In this document: positions 1-8,097 of the stretch, piece after piece
Position numbering within the stretch: position 1 is the stretch's first letter
Layout: every line of letters starts with the position of its first letter
Assembly (NCBI RefSeq): GCF_001274725.1
Contig: NZ_LGUF01000007.1
Location: 4,264,916 to 4,328,915, forward strand
Length of the DNA stretch: 64,000 nucleotides
Direction of reading: 5' to 3'
Source: Sporosarcina globispora
GTDB lineage: Bacteria; Bacillota; Bacilli; Bacillales; Cytobacillaceae
Notes under the pieces: model-generated
The model's database searches: none
The model's input: the letters and a program-made list of their open reading frames with translations, nothing else
What the model was told of the DNA's origin: nothing
Made by a program: the position numbers and the translations under genes

Positions 1-293
1 GATTACGCTGCCGTCATTTGACGGATTTAAGCCGATATCAGATTTAAGGATTGCCTTTTCTATTTCTCCAAGAATGGATTTGTCATAAGGAGTAATCACT
101 AAAAGGCGTGCTTCAGGAGCTGACACACCAGCAAGCTGGTTAACAGGAGTCGGCGCACCATAGTAATCAACATTGATACGATCAAGCAATGAAGCATTTG
201 CCTTACCAGCACGGATGCTCGCAAGCTCCCTTGTATAAGCTGAAATTGCTTTAGTCATTCTTTCTTTTGCATCTGCAATAACTTGTTTTGGCA

Positions 294-294
<1 letters not shown>
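1..294 (-). CDS. frr: Ribosome recycling factor, partial (C-terminus beyond window)
   Basis: Ribosome recycling factor releases the 70S ribosome from mRNA after termination, acting with EF-G in the cytoplasm. Translation from the ATG at 294 gives [20 protein letters not shown] followed by the conserved region with [13 protein letters not shown] and [12 protein letters not shown], typical of the family N-terminus. Only 98 codons are present; the family is usually about 185 residues, so the rest lies past position 1. The pyrH stop and this ATG share one base (TAATG), so the two genes are translationally coupled, as in other Bacillaceae. Confidence 0.95.
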
Positions 295-1139
<845 letters not shown>

Positions 1140-1157
1140 TTAATTATTATTCAAAAA

Positions 1158-2039
1158 TTACTTCTTAACTTGGTTCATTACTTCTTCAGCGAAGTTGTCT
1201 TCACGCTTTTCAATGCCTTCTCCAACTTCATAGCGAACGAACTCACGGATTTTTCCGCCTTTAGATTCAACGAATTTGCCTACTTTTTGATCAGGGTTCT
1301 TAACGAAAGCCTGGTCGTTAACGCAAACATCTTCAAAATACTTTCCTAGGCGGCCTTCAACCATCTTAGCAACGATGTTTTCTGGCTTGCCTTCGTTAAG
1401 AGCTTGCTGAGTCAATACTTGGCGCTCACGCTCTACTTCATCCTGTGATACTTCATCACGAGAAACATATTTAGGGTTTAGGGCAGCAATATGCATAGAA
1501 ACATCTTTCGCTGCATCTTCGTCAGTAGTTCCTTCAAGAACTGTTAACACACCAATGCGTCCGCCCATGTGAAGGTACGCACCGAAAGCGTCATTATCAG
1601 TTTTTGTTTTAATTTCGAAGCGGCGAAGAGAAAGCTTTTCACCGATTTTAGCAATTGCACTGTTGATGTGAGATTCTAAAGTAGCACCGTTAGCCATTGT
1701 CTGGCCAGCAGCTTCTTCTACTGAAGCAGGCTTGTTAGCAAGCAAATGTTCAGCGATTTCTTTTACAAGAGTCTGGAAACCTTCGTTCTTAGCAACGAAA
1801 TCTGTTTCAGAGTTAACTTCAAGGATAACTGCTTCGTTTCCGTCCACCTTAACAGTAGTAAGACCTTCTGCAGCAATACGGTCACCTTTCTTAGCAGCTT
1901 TTGCGATTCCTTTTTCACGAAGGAAGTCGATTGCTTTTTCCATGTCGCCATCAGTTTCCTGAAGCGCTTTTTTGCAGTCCATCATGCCTGCGCCTGTTTT
2001 TTCACGAAGTTCTTTAACCATTTGAGCAGTAATTGCCAT
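1158..2039 (-). CDS. tsf: Translation elongation factor Ts
   Basis: EF-Ts is the nucleotide exchange factor that regenerates EF-Tu-GTP from EF-Tu-GDP in the cytoplasm. The 293-residue product begins with the UBA-like N-terminal domain ([20 protein letters not shown], then DCKKALQE). It carries the TDFVAKNE motif that contacts EF-Tu around residue 80, followed by the dimerisation domain. Length matches Bacillus EF-Ts (293). GGAGG lies upstream of the ATG at 2039. It is preceded by rpsB but a strong terminator lies between them, so tsf needs readthrough or its own promoter; I did not find a convincing -35/-10 pair in the 80 nt gap. Confidence 0.98.
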   Translation of the reverse strand: MAITAQMVKELREKTGAGMMDCKKALQETDGDMEKAIDFLREKGIAKAAKKGDRIAAEGLTTVKVDGNEAVILEVNSETDFVAKNEGFQTLVKEIAEHLLANKPASVEEAAGQTMANGATLESHINSAIAKIGEKLSLRRFEIKTKTDNDAFGAYLHMGGRIGVLTVLEGTTDEDAAKDVSMHIAALNPKYVSRDEVSQDEVERERQVLTQQALNEGKPENIVAKMVEGRLGKYFEDVCVNDQAFVKNPDQKVGKFVESKGGKIREFVRYEVGEGIEKREDNFAEEVMNQVKK

Positions 2040-2121
2040 TATGAGATCCTCCTTAATGAGTTATGTAATAATATCTTTACCATTTATAGCTGTATGGAAA
2101 ACTAAACTTAGCCTTTTCTTT

Positions 2122-2159
2122 AAAAAAAGGTGATAAAGGGTGCTCCCTCTTATCACCTT
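2122..2159 (-). terminator. Intrinsic terminator between rpsB and tsf
   Basis: On the minus strand AAGGTGATAA (2159-2150) pairs with TTATCACCTT (2136-2127). The 13-nt loop contains an inner GGGAGCACCC pairing, and seven T residues follow (2128-2122). It is a strong rho-independent terminator behind rpsB. Confidence 0.9.
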
Positions 2160-2162
2160 CTT

Positions 2163-2224
2163 TAAATCAAGAAAAAGCACTTTGGAGCTTTACAGCTCCA
2201 GCGCTCCAAGGCGCTTCCGCTTTT
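2163..2224 (+). repeat. Short form of a dispersed palindromic repeat behind rpsB
   Basis: This segment ends 3 nt from the rpsB stop codon. It contains a GGAGCT/AGCTCC hairpin and an AGCGC/GCGCT hairpin, and ends with CCAAGGCGCTTCCGCTTTT (2206-2224). The end sequence recurs behind rplS (49780-49800) and, inverted, before flhA (15288-15306). It looks like a miniature or internally deleted copy of the longer element behind rplS. Confidence 0.6.
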
Positions 2225-2227
2225 CTA

Positions 2228-2941
<714 letters not shown>

Positions 2942-2977
2942 CTAATGGTTTTTATTTCCTCCGCCTATATCATTTTC

Positions 2978-3012
2978 AGCCGGCAACTGTATGTAAACAG
3001 CACCATCCGGCT
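2978..3012 (-). promoter_or_regulatory. Structured leader hairpin of rpsB mRNA
   Basis: On the minus strand AGCCGG (3012-3007) pairs with CCGGCT (2983-2978), and within it CTGT pairs with ACAG, giving a two-stage hairpin with an internal loop. It lies between the promoter and the rpsB Shine-Dalgarno sequence. It may be an autoregulatory S2 binding site, as ribosomal protein leaders often are; that role is inference. Confidence 0.45.
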
Positions 3013-3046
3013 AAATCCATAAGCGTGTGTATTAACACCATTTGTT

Positions 3047-3075
3047 AATATAGCATAAGTGTTTTTCACAATCAA
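3047..3075 (-). promoter_or_regulatory. Sigma-A-type promoter of rpsB
   Basis: On the minus strand TTGATT (3075-3070) and TATATT (3052-3047) are separated by exactly 17 nt, a good match to TTGACA-17-TATAAT. The promoter lies directly behind the stop codon of the SwrB-like gene, so rpsB starts a new transcription unit. Confidence 0.7.
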
Positions 3076-3076
3076 G

Positions 3077-3682
3077 CTATTCTTGCTGATTTTGACGAAA
3101 TTTAAGCATGAGTTCGATTTCCGTCTTCCCTTTACCTAATTTTTTGGCAATTTCCTCCACGTTCATCCCTTGCTTTTTAAGACTCAGCACTTGATCATCC
3201 ATTGATGAAGGAAGCGGTTCTTTCCCCCGCTGATTGTATGCGGACAGCATTGGAGAGTCTGCTTCCATTAAGGATTTTAGATTTTCTGCTTCATTTGTTT
3301 CTTTCTCTAATGTCCTCAAGTTCTTTTTATAAGCTTTGGATGCCTGGTAGACAGAGGCTCTGGCTAAACGCATTGATTTTTCATCAGCTTTAGGCACTGT
3401 AATCTCCCCATCTATTACACTTTCGGTATTTGATGGAGTGATTTTTTCTTTTTTTGATGACTGTTTTTTGGCATGAAGCTGCGAAAATTTGCTAATAAAA
3501 TCATCATTTTCTTCTTTCATCTGTATAAGGAAGGAGGATATAACCTCTTCCATTTCAACAAGCACTTTATCCTGCTTTTTCTCTGCTTCCATTAGTTTGT
3601 TCTGGCGCAGAAACAGTATAATAATTGCTAATAACGCTACAATGTTCAGCAGCAGGCTTATAGCCAATAGAAAAGCTGTCAT
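3077..3682 (-). CDS. swrB: SwrB-like swarming motility protein
   Basis: SwrB of B. subtilis is a single-pass membrane protein that promotes maturation of the flagellar export apparatus and swarming. This 201-residue product has one N-terminal membrane segment (about residues 3-25, rich in Leu/Ile/Ala). A charged coiled-coil-like region and a low-conservation linker follow, then a C-terminal helix-turn-helix-like module ending EEIAKKLGKGKTEIELMLKF, the most conserved part of the SwrB/YlxL family. It is the last gene of the fla/che operon, the same place as swrB in B. subtilis (167 residues there). Identity rests on position, topology and the C-terminal motif; the middle is not recognisable. 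Confidence 0.8.
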   Translation of the reverse strand: MTAFLLAISLLLNIVALLAIIILFLRQNKLMEAEKKQDKVLVEMEEVISSFLIQMKEENDDFISKFSQLHAKKQSSKKEKITPSNTESVIDGEITVPKADEKSMRLARASVYQASKAYKKNLRTLEKETNEAENLKSLMEADSPMLSAYNQRGKEPLPSSMDDQVLSLKKQGMNVEEIAKKLGKGKTEIELMLKFRQNQQE

Positions 3683-3691
3683 GATATCCCT

Positions 3692-4003
3692 CTATCCGCT
3701 GTAGTCAATAACCTTCCCTTTGTACGGATGGCTCTGTTTGTCATTGCTGTCTTTTTTCTGTTTTTCTTTCTGATCATGTCCCCCGGCTTCTTTTTGGCTT
3801 CCGCTGTTCTCATTGCCAAAATTCACGTTTTGTTTTTGTTCATGTTTCATCACGGTTTTACGCTGCTTCTCAGCATTTTCCCGTGTACTCTCGGCAGCGA
3901 TCCCGCTAATCGTCTGGCCCCTTTGCTGAAGCTGATCCTGAATTTTACCTGCGTCAAACGTTCTAGGCAAAGCGATCTGCATTTCTATTGATTTTAAACT
4001 CAC
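3692..4003 (-). CDS. Conserved hypothetical protein of the flagellar operon
   Basis: A 103-residue soluble protein, mostly polar (Lys, Gln, Glu, Asn, Ser), with a better-ordered N-terminus (SLKSIEMQIALPRTFDAGKI) and a charged tail. I do not know its function. Similar short proteins with the same N-terminal pattern occur next to fapA and swrB-like genes in flagellar operons of other Firmicutes, as far as I recall. The start is GTG at 4003, with AAGGAAG placed about 9 nt upstream overlapping the end of the fapA reading frame. The tail is probably disordered. It sits between the fapA C-terminal part and the swrB-like gene with gaps of about 10 nt, so it is in the same operon. Confidence 0.75.
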   Translation of the reverse strand: MSLKSIEMQIALPRTFDAGKIQDQLQQRGQTISGIAAESTRENAEKQRKTVMKHEQKQNVNFGNENSGSQKEAGGHDQKEKQKKDSNDKQSHPYKGKVIDYSG

Positions 4004-4009
4004 CCCAGA

Positions 4010-5197
4010 TCACTTCCTTAATAACGGCTCGCTTTTGGTGTTTTCTAAATGATCACTTCTTATTTCTCCCTTTGAAAAATAGAACATTATTGATTTGGCA
4101 GTCTGCTGAACCACTTTTGAATACTTCCCAAAATGCAGAGCAGTATTAGGAAATACCTTTTCATAAATTAGTATCGAAGCTCTCAATATTTCTTCTTTTT
4201 TTACTTCCAGTTCGTCGAGCTCTTCATTTATTTTGGTTAGCTTTGTCTTCAAATGGGCTTTTGTGGCCCTCTGCTTGAGAATTATTGTTCTTTGTTCTTC
4301 GGACATCTTTCCTTTAAGCTTCGCTATTTCTGTCAGTCTTCCTTCGATACTATCCAGCTTTTTGATTGTTCCCTGCAGATTGATTGATTCGTTTTGGAGA
4401 TCTTTTACTGCCTTATCCAAATTGGAGTCCAACCCTGCAAAAATATCGGTTTTAGTAAATAAGTGATTGCCAAGCTCTTTAATCTCAATGCCAGAACCTG
4501 ACAGCAGCTTCCCTCCAATGACCGCACCGCTGCATCTAATCGCTCCGCCAGCATGAACATGACTGTGAAGGATTGATTTTTTTATAATTACATCCTGGTC
4601 AGCCTTAACTTTCGCCTGATTTAGGTATGCTGCCTGAACAGATCCTCCAGATGTAACTGAACCTTTATGACTGCCGGAAATTCCTCCAGTTATAAGCATA
4701 TTCCCATGTGCCTGCAATATAGAACCTTCCACCAGACCTGCTACGATGATGTCCCCACCAGCTATAATCTCATAACCTGCAGGGACATTGCCGTGTATCA
4801 TAACATTCCCGACAAAATTTATATTCCCGGTTTTCAAATCAAGGTCGCCATTCACCTCAAAAACCGGATTTACAGATATGCTTTTTGGAGTAAAACTAAT
4901 CTGGCCATCCATTAGGGAATAATATTTGTCGCCATTTAATAATACATTCTTGCCCGGCTTAACTCTTAAAGGCTGCCCGTTTTTTGCCGCCAAGGACTTC
5001 CCAAATACATCTCTTCCGGGAGCACCTGGCGTAGAAGGAATAACAGCTGCCAGGAGCTGTCCCTGTTTAACAGATGGGATTTGAAGAACATCTCTAAAAT
5101 TAAATCTCTCTCTATTCGTTTGCTGACCAAAAGTGACTTCATTTATCAGGTATGCATCACTGCCGTTTTCTGCAGGAAATCCTTTTGCTATTAGCAT
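4010..5197 (-). CDS. fapA: FapA/DUF342 protein, C-terminal part (split by frameshift)
   Basis: This 395-codon frame holds most of a FapA-family (DUF342) protein: the IAKGFPAENGSDA motif near its start, PGAPGRDVFGK around residue 60, then a right-handed beta-helix built of repeats such as GNVMIHGNVPAGYEIIAGGD and SGGSVQAAYLNQAKVKA. A coiled coil follows at about residues 265-345. FapA proteins are linked to flagellation (in Vibrio vulnificus as a pole-localised partner of EIIA-Glc); a role here is inferred from operon position between sigD and swrB. The usual N-terminus lies in another frame at 5191-5394, and the two overlap by 7 nt. No good ribosome binding site precedes the ATG at 5197, so independent translation would depend on coupling. 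Most likely this is one gene broken by a lost base, or a sequencing error. Confidence 0.8.
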   Translation of the reverse strand: MLIAKGFPAENGSDAYLINEVTFGQQTNRERFNFRDVLQIPSVKQGQLLAAVIPSTPGAPGRDVFGKSLAAKNGQPLRVKPGKNVLLNGDKYYSLMDGQISFTPKSISVNPVFEVNGDLDLKTGNINFVGNVMIHGNVPAGYEIIAGGDIIVAGLVEGSILQAHGNMLITGGISGSHKGSVTSGGSVQAAYLNQAKVKADQDVIIKKSILHSHVHAGGAIRCSGAVIGGKLLSGSGIEIKELGNHLFTKTDIFAGLDSNLDKAVKDLQNESINLQGTIKKLDSIEGRLTEIAKLKGKMSEEQRTIILKQRATKAHLKTKLTKINEELDELEVKKEEILRASILIYEKVFPNTALHFGKYSKVVQQTAKSIMFYFSKGEIRSDHLENTKSEPLLRK

Positions 5198-5394
5198 TGG
5201 TATTCCACTGATAAAGGATCGCTGCAGATTCTTTGGATTATTTCATCACTTACACCAAAAGTGATCTTTTCATTGGCAAGCAGCGTGTAAAAGCTTTCAG
5301 GAGAAACGGTCCCATCAAGTTTATTAATATCCACCGGCTGTATCCATGCAGATAAGCGGTGTTCTTCGACTGAAATTCGAAAATGGTTTTCCAT
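5191..5394 (-). CDS. FapA/DUF342 protein, N-terminal part (split by frameshift)
   Basis: A 67-codon frame with a proper ribosome binding site (AAGGAAGG before the ATG at 5394). It encodes the N-terminal FapA_N-type region: a beta-rich start, then LDGTVSPESFYTLLANEKIT and a GVSDEIIQRICSDP segment, which in intact FapA proteins leads straight into the LIAKG...NG motif. Here it runs into a stop (CAATGCTAA) just where that motif begins in the -1 frame. Together the two frames encode about 462 residues, close to a normal FapA. On its own the fragment has no recognisable function. Confidence 0.7.
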   Translation of the reverse strand: MENHFRISVEEHRLSAWIQPVDINKLDGTVSPESFYTLLANEKITFGVSDEIIQRICSDPLSVEYQC

Positions 5395-5430
5395 GCTGCT
5401 TCCTTCCTTTTAGAAAGAAATGACATAAGT

Positions 5431-6186
5431 TTACACTGCTTTTTCCAGCAGCTGCCTCAGCTTAAAAATCGATTTTGAATGAATTTGAGATATCCGGGAA
5501 GTAGATAACCCCATTACTTCTCCAATTTCTGTCAGCGTTAATTCCTCTTTGTAAAATAAGCTTAGCACCAGCTGCTCTTTTTCATTTAATTGCAAGATTT
5601 TTTCAGCCATTTCTTCCAATATTTCATTCTTTAATACCTTTTCTTCTGGAATAATTGCTTTTTCATCTTTAATGGAATAACTGCCATCTTTGTCTTCTGA
5701 ATCGGGCTGTTCATCAATCGAAAGAATGTTAGCGTAAAAATGTTCGTTCATTACAGAATATACTTCGTCTTCTTGCATCTCAGTTTCATCAGCGATTTCC
5801 TTCACAGTTGCATTGCGCATCAGCTGCTGCTCCAGCTTCTCAATTGCAGCTTCAATTTTTTTGGCTTTATCCCTTGTACTTCGGGGAAGCCAATCTTCTT
5901 TTCTTAAACCATCCAATATAGCACCGCGGATGCGAAAGGATGCATATGTATCAAACTTTAAATCTCTTGCAGGATCAAACTTTTCCAGCGCGTCATATAA
6001 CCCCATCAGTCCCAGACTTCGAATATCATCTCTGGAAACATTCTTTGGCAGGGTAACGGATATCCGCTGTACATGATAGCTTACAAGAGGCAAATATTTT
6101 TTCACAAGAAAATTCCCCGCTTGAGCATCACGAGAGTCGACCCATTTAGCCCAATATTTGCTTTCTTCAATTCTCAGGTCTGCCAT
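5431..6186 (-). CDS. sigD: RNA polymerase sigma factor SigD (FliA family, sigma-28)
   Basis: SigD directs RNA polymerase to late flagellar, chemotaxis, motility and autolysin genes. The 251-residue product has sigma-70 region 2 (about residues 20-90, with the DLKFDTYASFRIRGAILD segment), region 3 and region 4 ending in the helix-turn-helix LTLTEIGEVMGLSTSRISQI. There is no region 1, as expected for a group 3 sigma factor. The ATG at 6186 is chosen because GAGGAGG lies 6 nt upstream; the ATG two codons earlier abuts that site. It follows the che genes but after an unusually long gap of about 270 nt that has its own promoter-like sequence, so it may be transcribed both from the operon and locally. 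Confidence 0.96.
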   Translation of the reverse strand: MADLRIEESKYWAKWVDSRDAQAGNFLVKKYLPLVSYHVQRISVTLPKNVSRDDIRSLGLMGLYDALEKFDPARDLKFDTYASFRIRGAILDGLRKEDWLPRSTRDKAKKIEAAIEKLEQQLMRNATVKEIADETEMQEDEVYSVMNEHFYANILSIDEQPDSEDKDGSYSIKDEKAIIPEEKVLKNEILEEMAEKILQLNEKEQLVLSLFYKEELTLTEIGEVMGLSTSRISQIHSKSIFKLRQLLEKAV

Positions 6187-6228
6187 GGCCATCCTCCTCA
6201 AACGTTTCCATTTCTATTAACTATTGCT

Positions 6229-6237
6229 ATTATATCA
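6229..6237 (-). promoter_or_regulatory. Extended -10 promoter before sigD
   Basis: The minus strand reads TGATATAAT, a perfect extended -10 (TGnTATAAT), about 43 nt upstream of the sigD start. The -35 region is weak, which is usual for extended -10 promoters. It suggests sigD can be transcribed independently of the long fla/che message. Confidence 0.5.
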
Positions 6238-6331
6238 ATATGTTTCCTATCACGACTCACTGCTCTGCTTCTAATCTAAAAATTGGGGCGACCTTCGAAG
6301 AGATTATTGGAGACAAAAATAAGCAGGAGAA

Positions 6332-6426
6332 AATCAGCTTTTATGGCCGGCCATGATCATCATGCATGTTTCCGCATCGCATATAGTGAAGCTGAATTTT
6401 CAAAGCCTAAGTATTAAAAGCTGATT
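6332..6426. repeat. 12-bp inverted repeat bounding a 95-bp segment between cheD and sigD
   Basis: AATCAGCTTTTA (6332-6343) and TAAAAGCTGATT (6415-6426) are perfect inverted repeats separated by 71 nt. The interior holds a 12-bp palindrome ATGGCCGGCCAT at 6343-6354. No open reading frame of note lies inside, and no target-site duplication is visible. It could be a small non-autonomous element, or the base of a long RNA hairpin behind cheD. Confidence 0.55.
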
Positions 6427-6459
6427 CATTAGAAACTTTCCATACTTCAGAACAGGAGC

Positions 6460-6957
6460 TTAAATAATTACTTGCCCTTTGTTTACAGTTCGAATCATCA
6501 TTTCGCCTGATTGAGGGTTGAATTCTATCGTTCTGCCGCTGTGGCCGCCTACATCTTCACCTAAAATGGCAATTTTCATGAATGAGAGTTCCTTTTTTAC
6601 CGCTTCCACATTCCTTGGGCCAATCCTCATTAAATCACTTCCGGAAGAGTATTGGAACATTTGAGCCCCGCCGGCAATCTTCGCCTTTAATCCGGAAGGT
6701 CTTGCGCCACTTTTCACCAGAAGGCTCACTAAATCCCTGATTGCTGTATCAGCATACTTCGCTGAATTAAAGCTTGTACCCTTGGCAAGGGATGAATCAG
6801 GGAGCATAACATGTGCGAGCCCAGCTATCTCTGCACGAAGGTCATAAACAATCACTCCGACACAGGAGCCAAGCCCAGAGGTCCTGATTAAGTTAGGTGT
6901 TTCTACTATATTCATATCAGCGATGCCAACTTTTACAACTTCAAGCAGATTATTCAT
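6460..6957 (-). CDS. cheD: Chemotaxis protein CheD (receptor glutamine deamidase)
   Basis: CheD deamidates glutamines on chemoreceptors and, with CheC, forms a feedback loop sensing CheY-P. The 165-residue product has the catalytic Cys/His pair in their usual contexts, [14 protein letters not shown] (Cys) and [10 protein letters not shown] (His), plus the [15 protein letters not shown] and [10 protein letters not shown] segments conserved in CheD. The ATG at 6957 is preceded by GGGAG and overlaps the end of cheC by a few bases, so the two are coupled. It matches the family's usual length of about 165 residues. Confidence 0.96.
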   Translation of the reverse strand: MNNLLEVVKVGIADMNIVETPNLIRTSGLGSCVGVIVYDLRAEIAGLAHVMLPDSSLAKGTSFNSAKYADTAIRDLVSLLVKSGARPSGLKAKIAGGAQMFQYSSGSDLMRIGPRNVEAVKKELSFMKIAILGEDVGGHSGRTIEFNPQSGEMMIRTVNKGQVII

Positions 6958-7591
6958 GTTCCGGGACTCCCAATGCCTTAAAAATGATTTGAAAAGATTC
7001 AGGATCTGGAAGCAAAAAGAAGTGGCCATTTACAGAATCAGTACTTTGAATTTCCTCATTTAAAGCTGTATCAATGACAATGGCGTAATCGCTCACCTGT
7101 GAAATTTCCAGCAGACCTGTGCCGATTATTGCTCCCACCATATCAATGCTTAGCATCGGCACCGATGGAAAAAGTGATAGTTTAGTAAAATCCGATAGTG
7201 AAGATAAGTAAGAGCCTGATAGAATGTTGCCAAGCTCCTGCAATGCTGATAGGGCAATTTCACCATATGGCAATTCATCTGCAGAGAAGGGAATATTTCC
7301 AGGCAGTTCCCGAATGAAGATTTCAGCCTGTTCAAGAGGCAGGACAAAAAACATGCTGCCTGGGGCATCTCCTTCTATCCTTAGAAACATCCCAGCCACA
7401 ACATTGTCTGCCCCACCAGCCATATCGATCATTTCATCAAAAGAAACAATTTTTACATCCGGGACGGACATATCAATTTTTTTATTGAGCAGTATTGATA
7501 ACGCAGTCGCTGCATGTCCTGCACCAATATTCCCTATTTCCTTAAGAATGTCCAGCTGCATGGAGCTGATTTTTTTTTCTAAAAAATTCAT
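6950..7591 (-). CDS. cheC: CheY-P phosphatase CheC
   Basis: CheC dephosphorylates CheY-P weakly on its own and more strongly when bound to CheD, and so helps adaptation. The 213-residue product has the two signature helices with Glu-x-x-Asn active sites: [17 protein letters not shown] near residue 15 and [16 protein letters not shown] near residue 115. Its start overlaps the cheW stop (ATGA), showing tight coupling. The order cheW-cheC-cheD-sigD is as in B. subtilis. Confidence 0.96.
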   Translation of the reverse strand: MNFLEKKISSMQLDILKEIGNIGAGHAATALSILLNKKIDMSVPDVKIVSFDEMIDMAGGADNVVAGMFLRIEGDAPGSMFFVLPLEQAEIFIRELPGNIPFSADELPYGEIALSALQELGNILSGSYLSSLSDFTKLSLFPSVPMLSIDMVGAIIGTGLLEISQVSDYAIVIDTALNEEIQSTDSVNGHFFLLPDPESFQIIFKALGVPEHE

Positions 7592-8064
7592 CCGGCTATC
7601 CCTTGTCCATCCTGAATCGCCAATTCATCAGGGTTAAGGACTTTTTCCAAATTTATTAGGATAAATAACCGCTTTTCGATTTTTGTTACACCCTTAATAA
7701 AGTCAGCCTCTTCTGAACCAATTACCTCCGGCGGGGGTTCGATTGATTCAATGGCCACATCAATGACATCATTTGCAGAATCTACGATCAGTCCAACTTC
7801 CATATCATCCAATACAGCGATAATCACTCGTGAATGATCGCTGTATTCAGCCTCTTCCAAATTAAATCTGCTTCTAAGACTAATTATTGGTGTCACGACT
7901 CCCCGTAAATTGATTACTCCTTTTACAAAACCTGCTGTTCGGGGAACCCGGGTAATATGCTCAACCTTTTCAATTGAACGCACCTGGTTTACCGGAATTG
8001 CATATTCTTTATCTTTCAGCTGGAATACGATCAATTTTAAATCTTCTGCTGCCGTCTGGGCCAT
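7588..8064 (-). CDS. cheW: Chemotaxis adaptor protein CheW
   Basis: CheW couples chemoreceptors to the CheA kinase in the membrane arrays. The 158-residue product is a single CheW (SH3-like) domain: KLIVFQLKDKEYAIPVNQVR at the start, RVPRTAGFVKGVINLRGVVT in the centre and a C-terminal NLEKVL. The ATG at 8064 has AAGGAGTG placed well upstream. It lies between cheA and cheC with short gaps. Confidence 0.97.
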   Translation of the reverse strand: MAQTAAEDLKLIVFQLKDKEYAIPVNQVRSIEKVEHITRVPRTAGFVKGVINLRGVVTPIISLRSRFNLEEAEYSDHSRVIIAVLDDMEVGLIVDSANDVIDVAIESIEPPPEVIGSEEADFIKGVTKIEKRLFILINLEKVLNPDELAIQDGQGIAG

Positions 8065-8097
8065 CCTGCTCACTCCTTTATATCCATCCGAATTATG

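Noticed and set aside
6340-6400. Possible short gene in the cheD-sigD gap
   Set aside because: All ATG-initiated frames on the minus strand are under 15 codons and lack ribosome binding sites.
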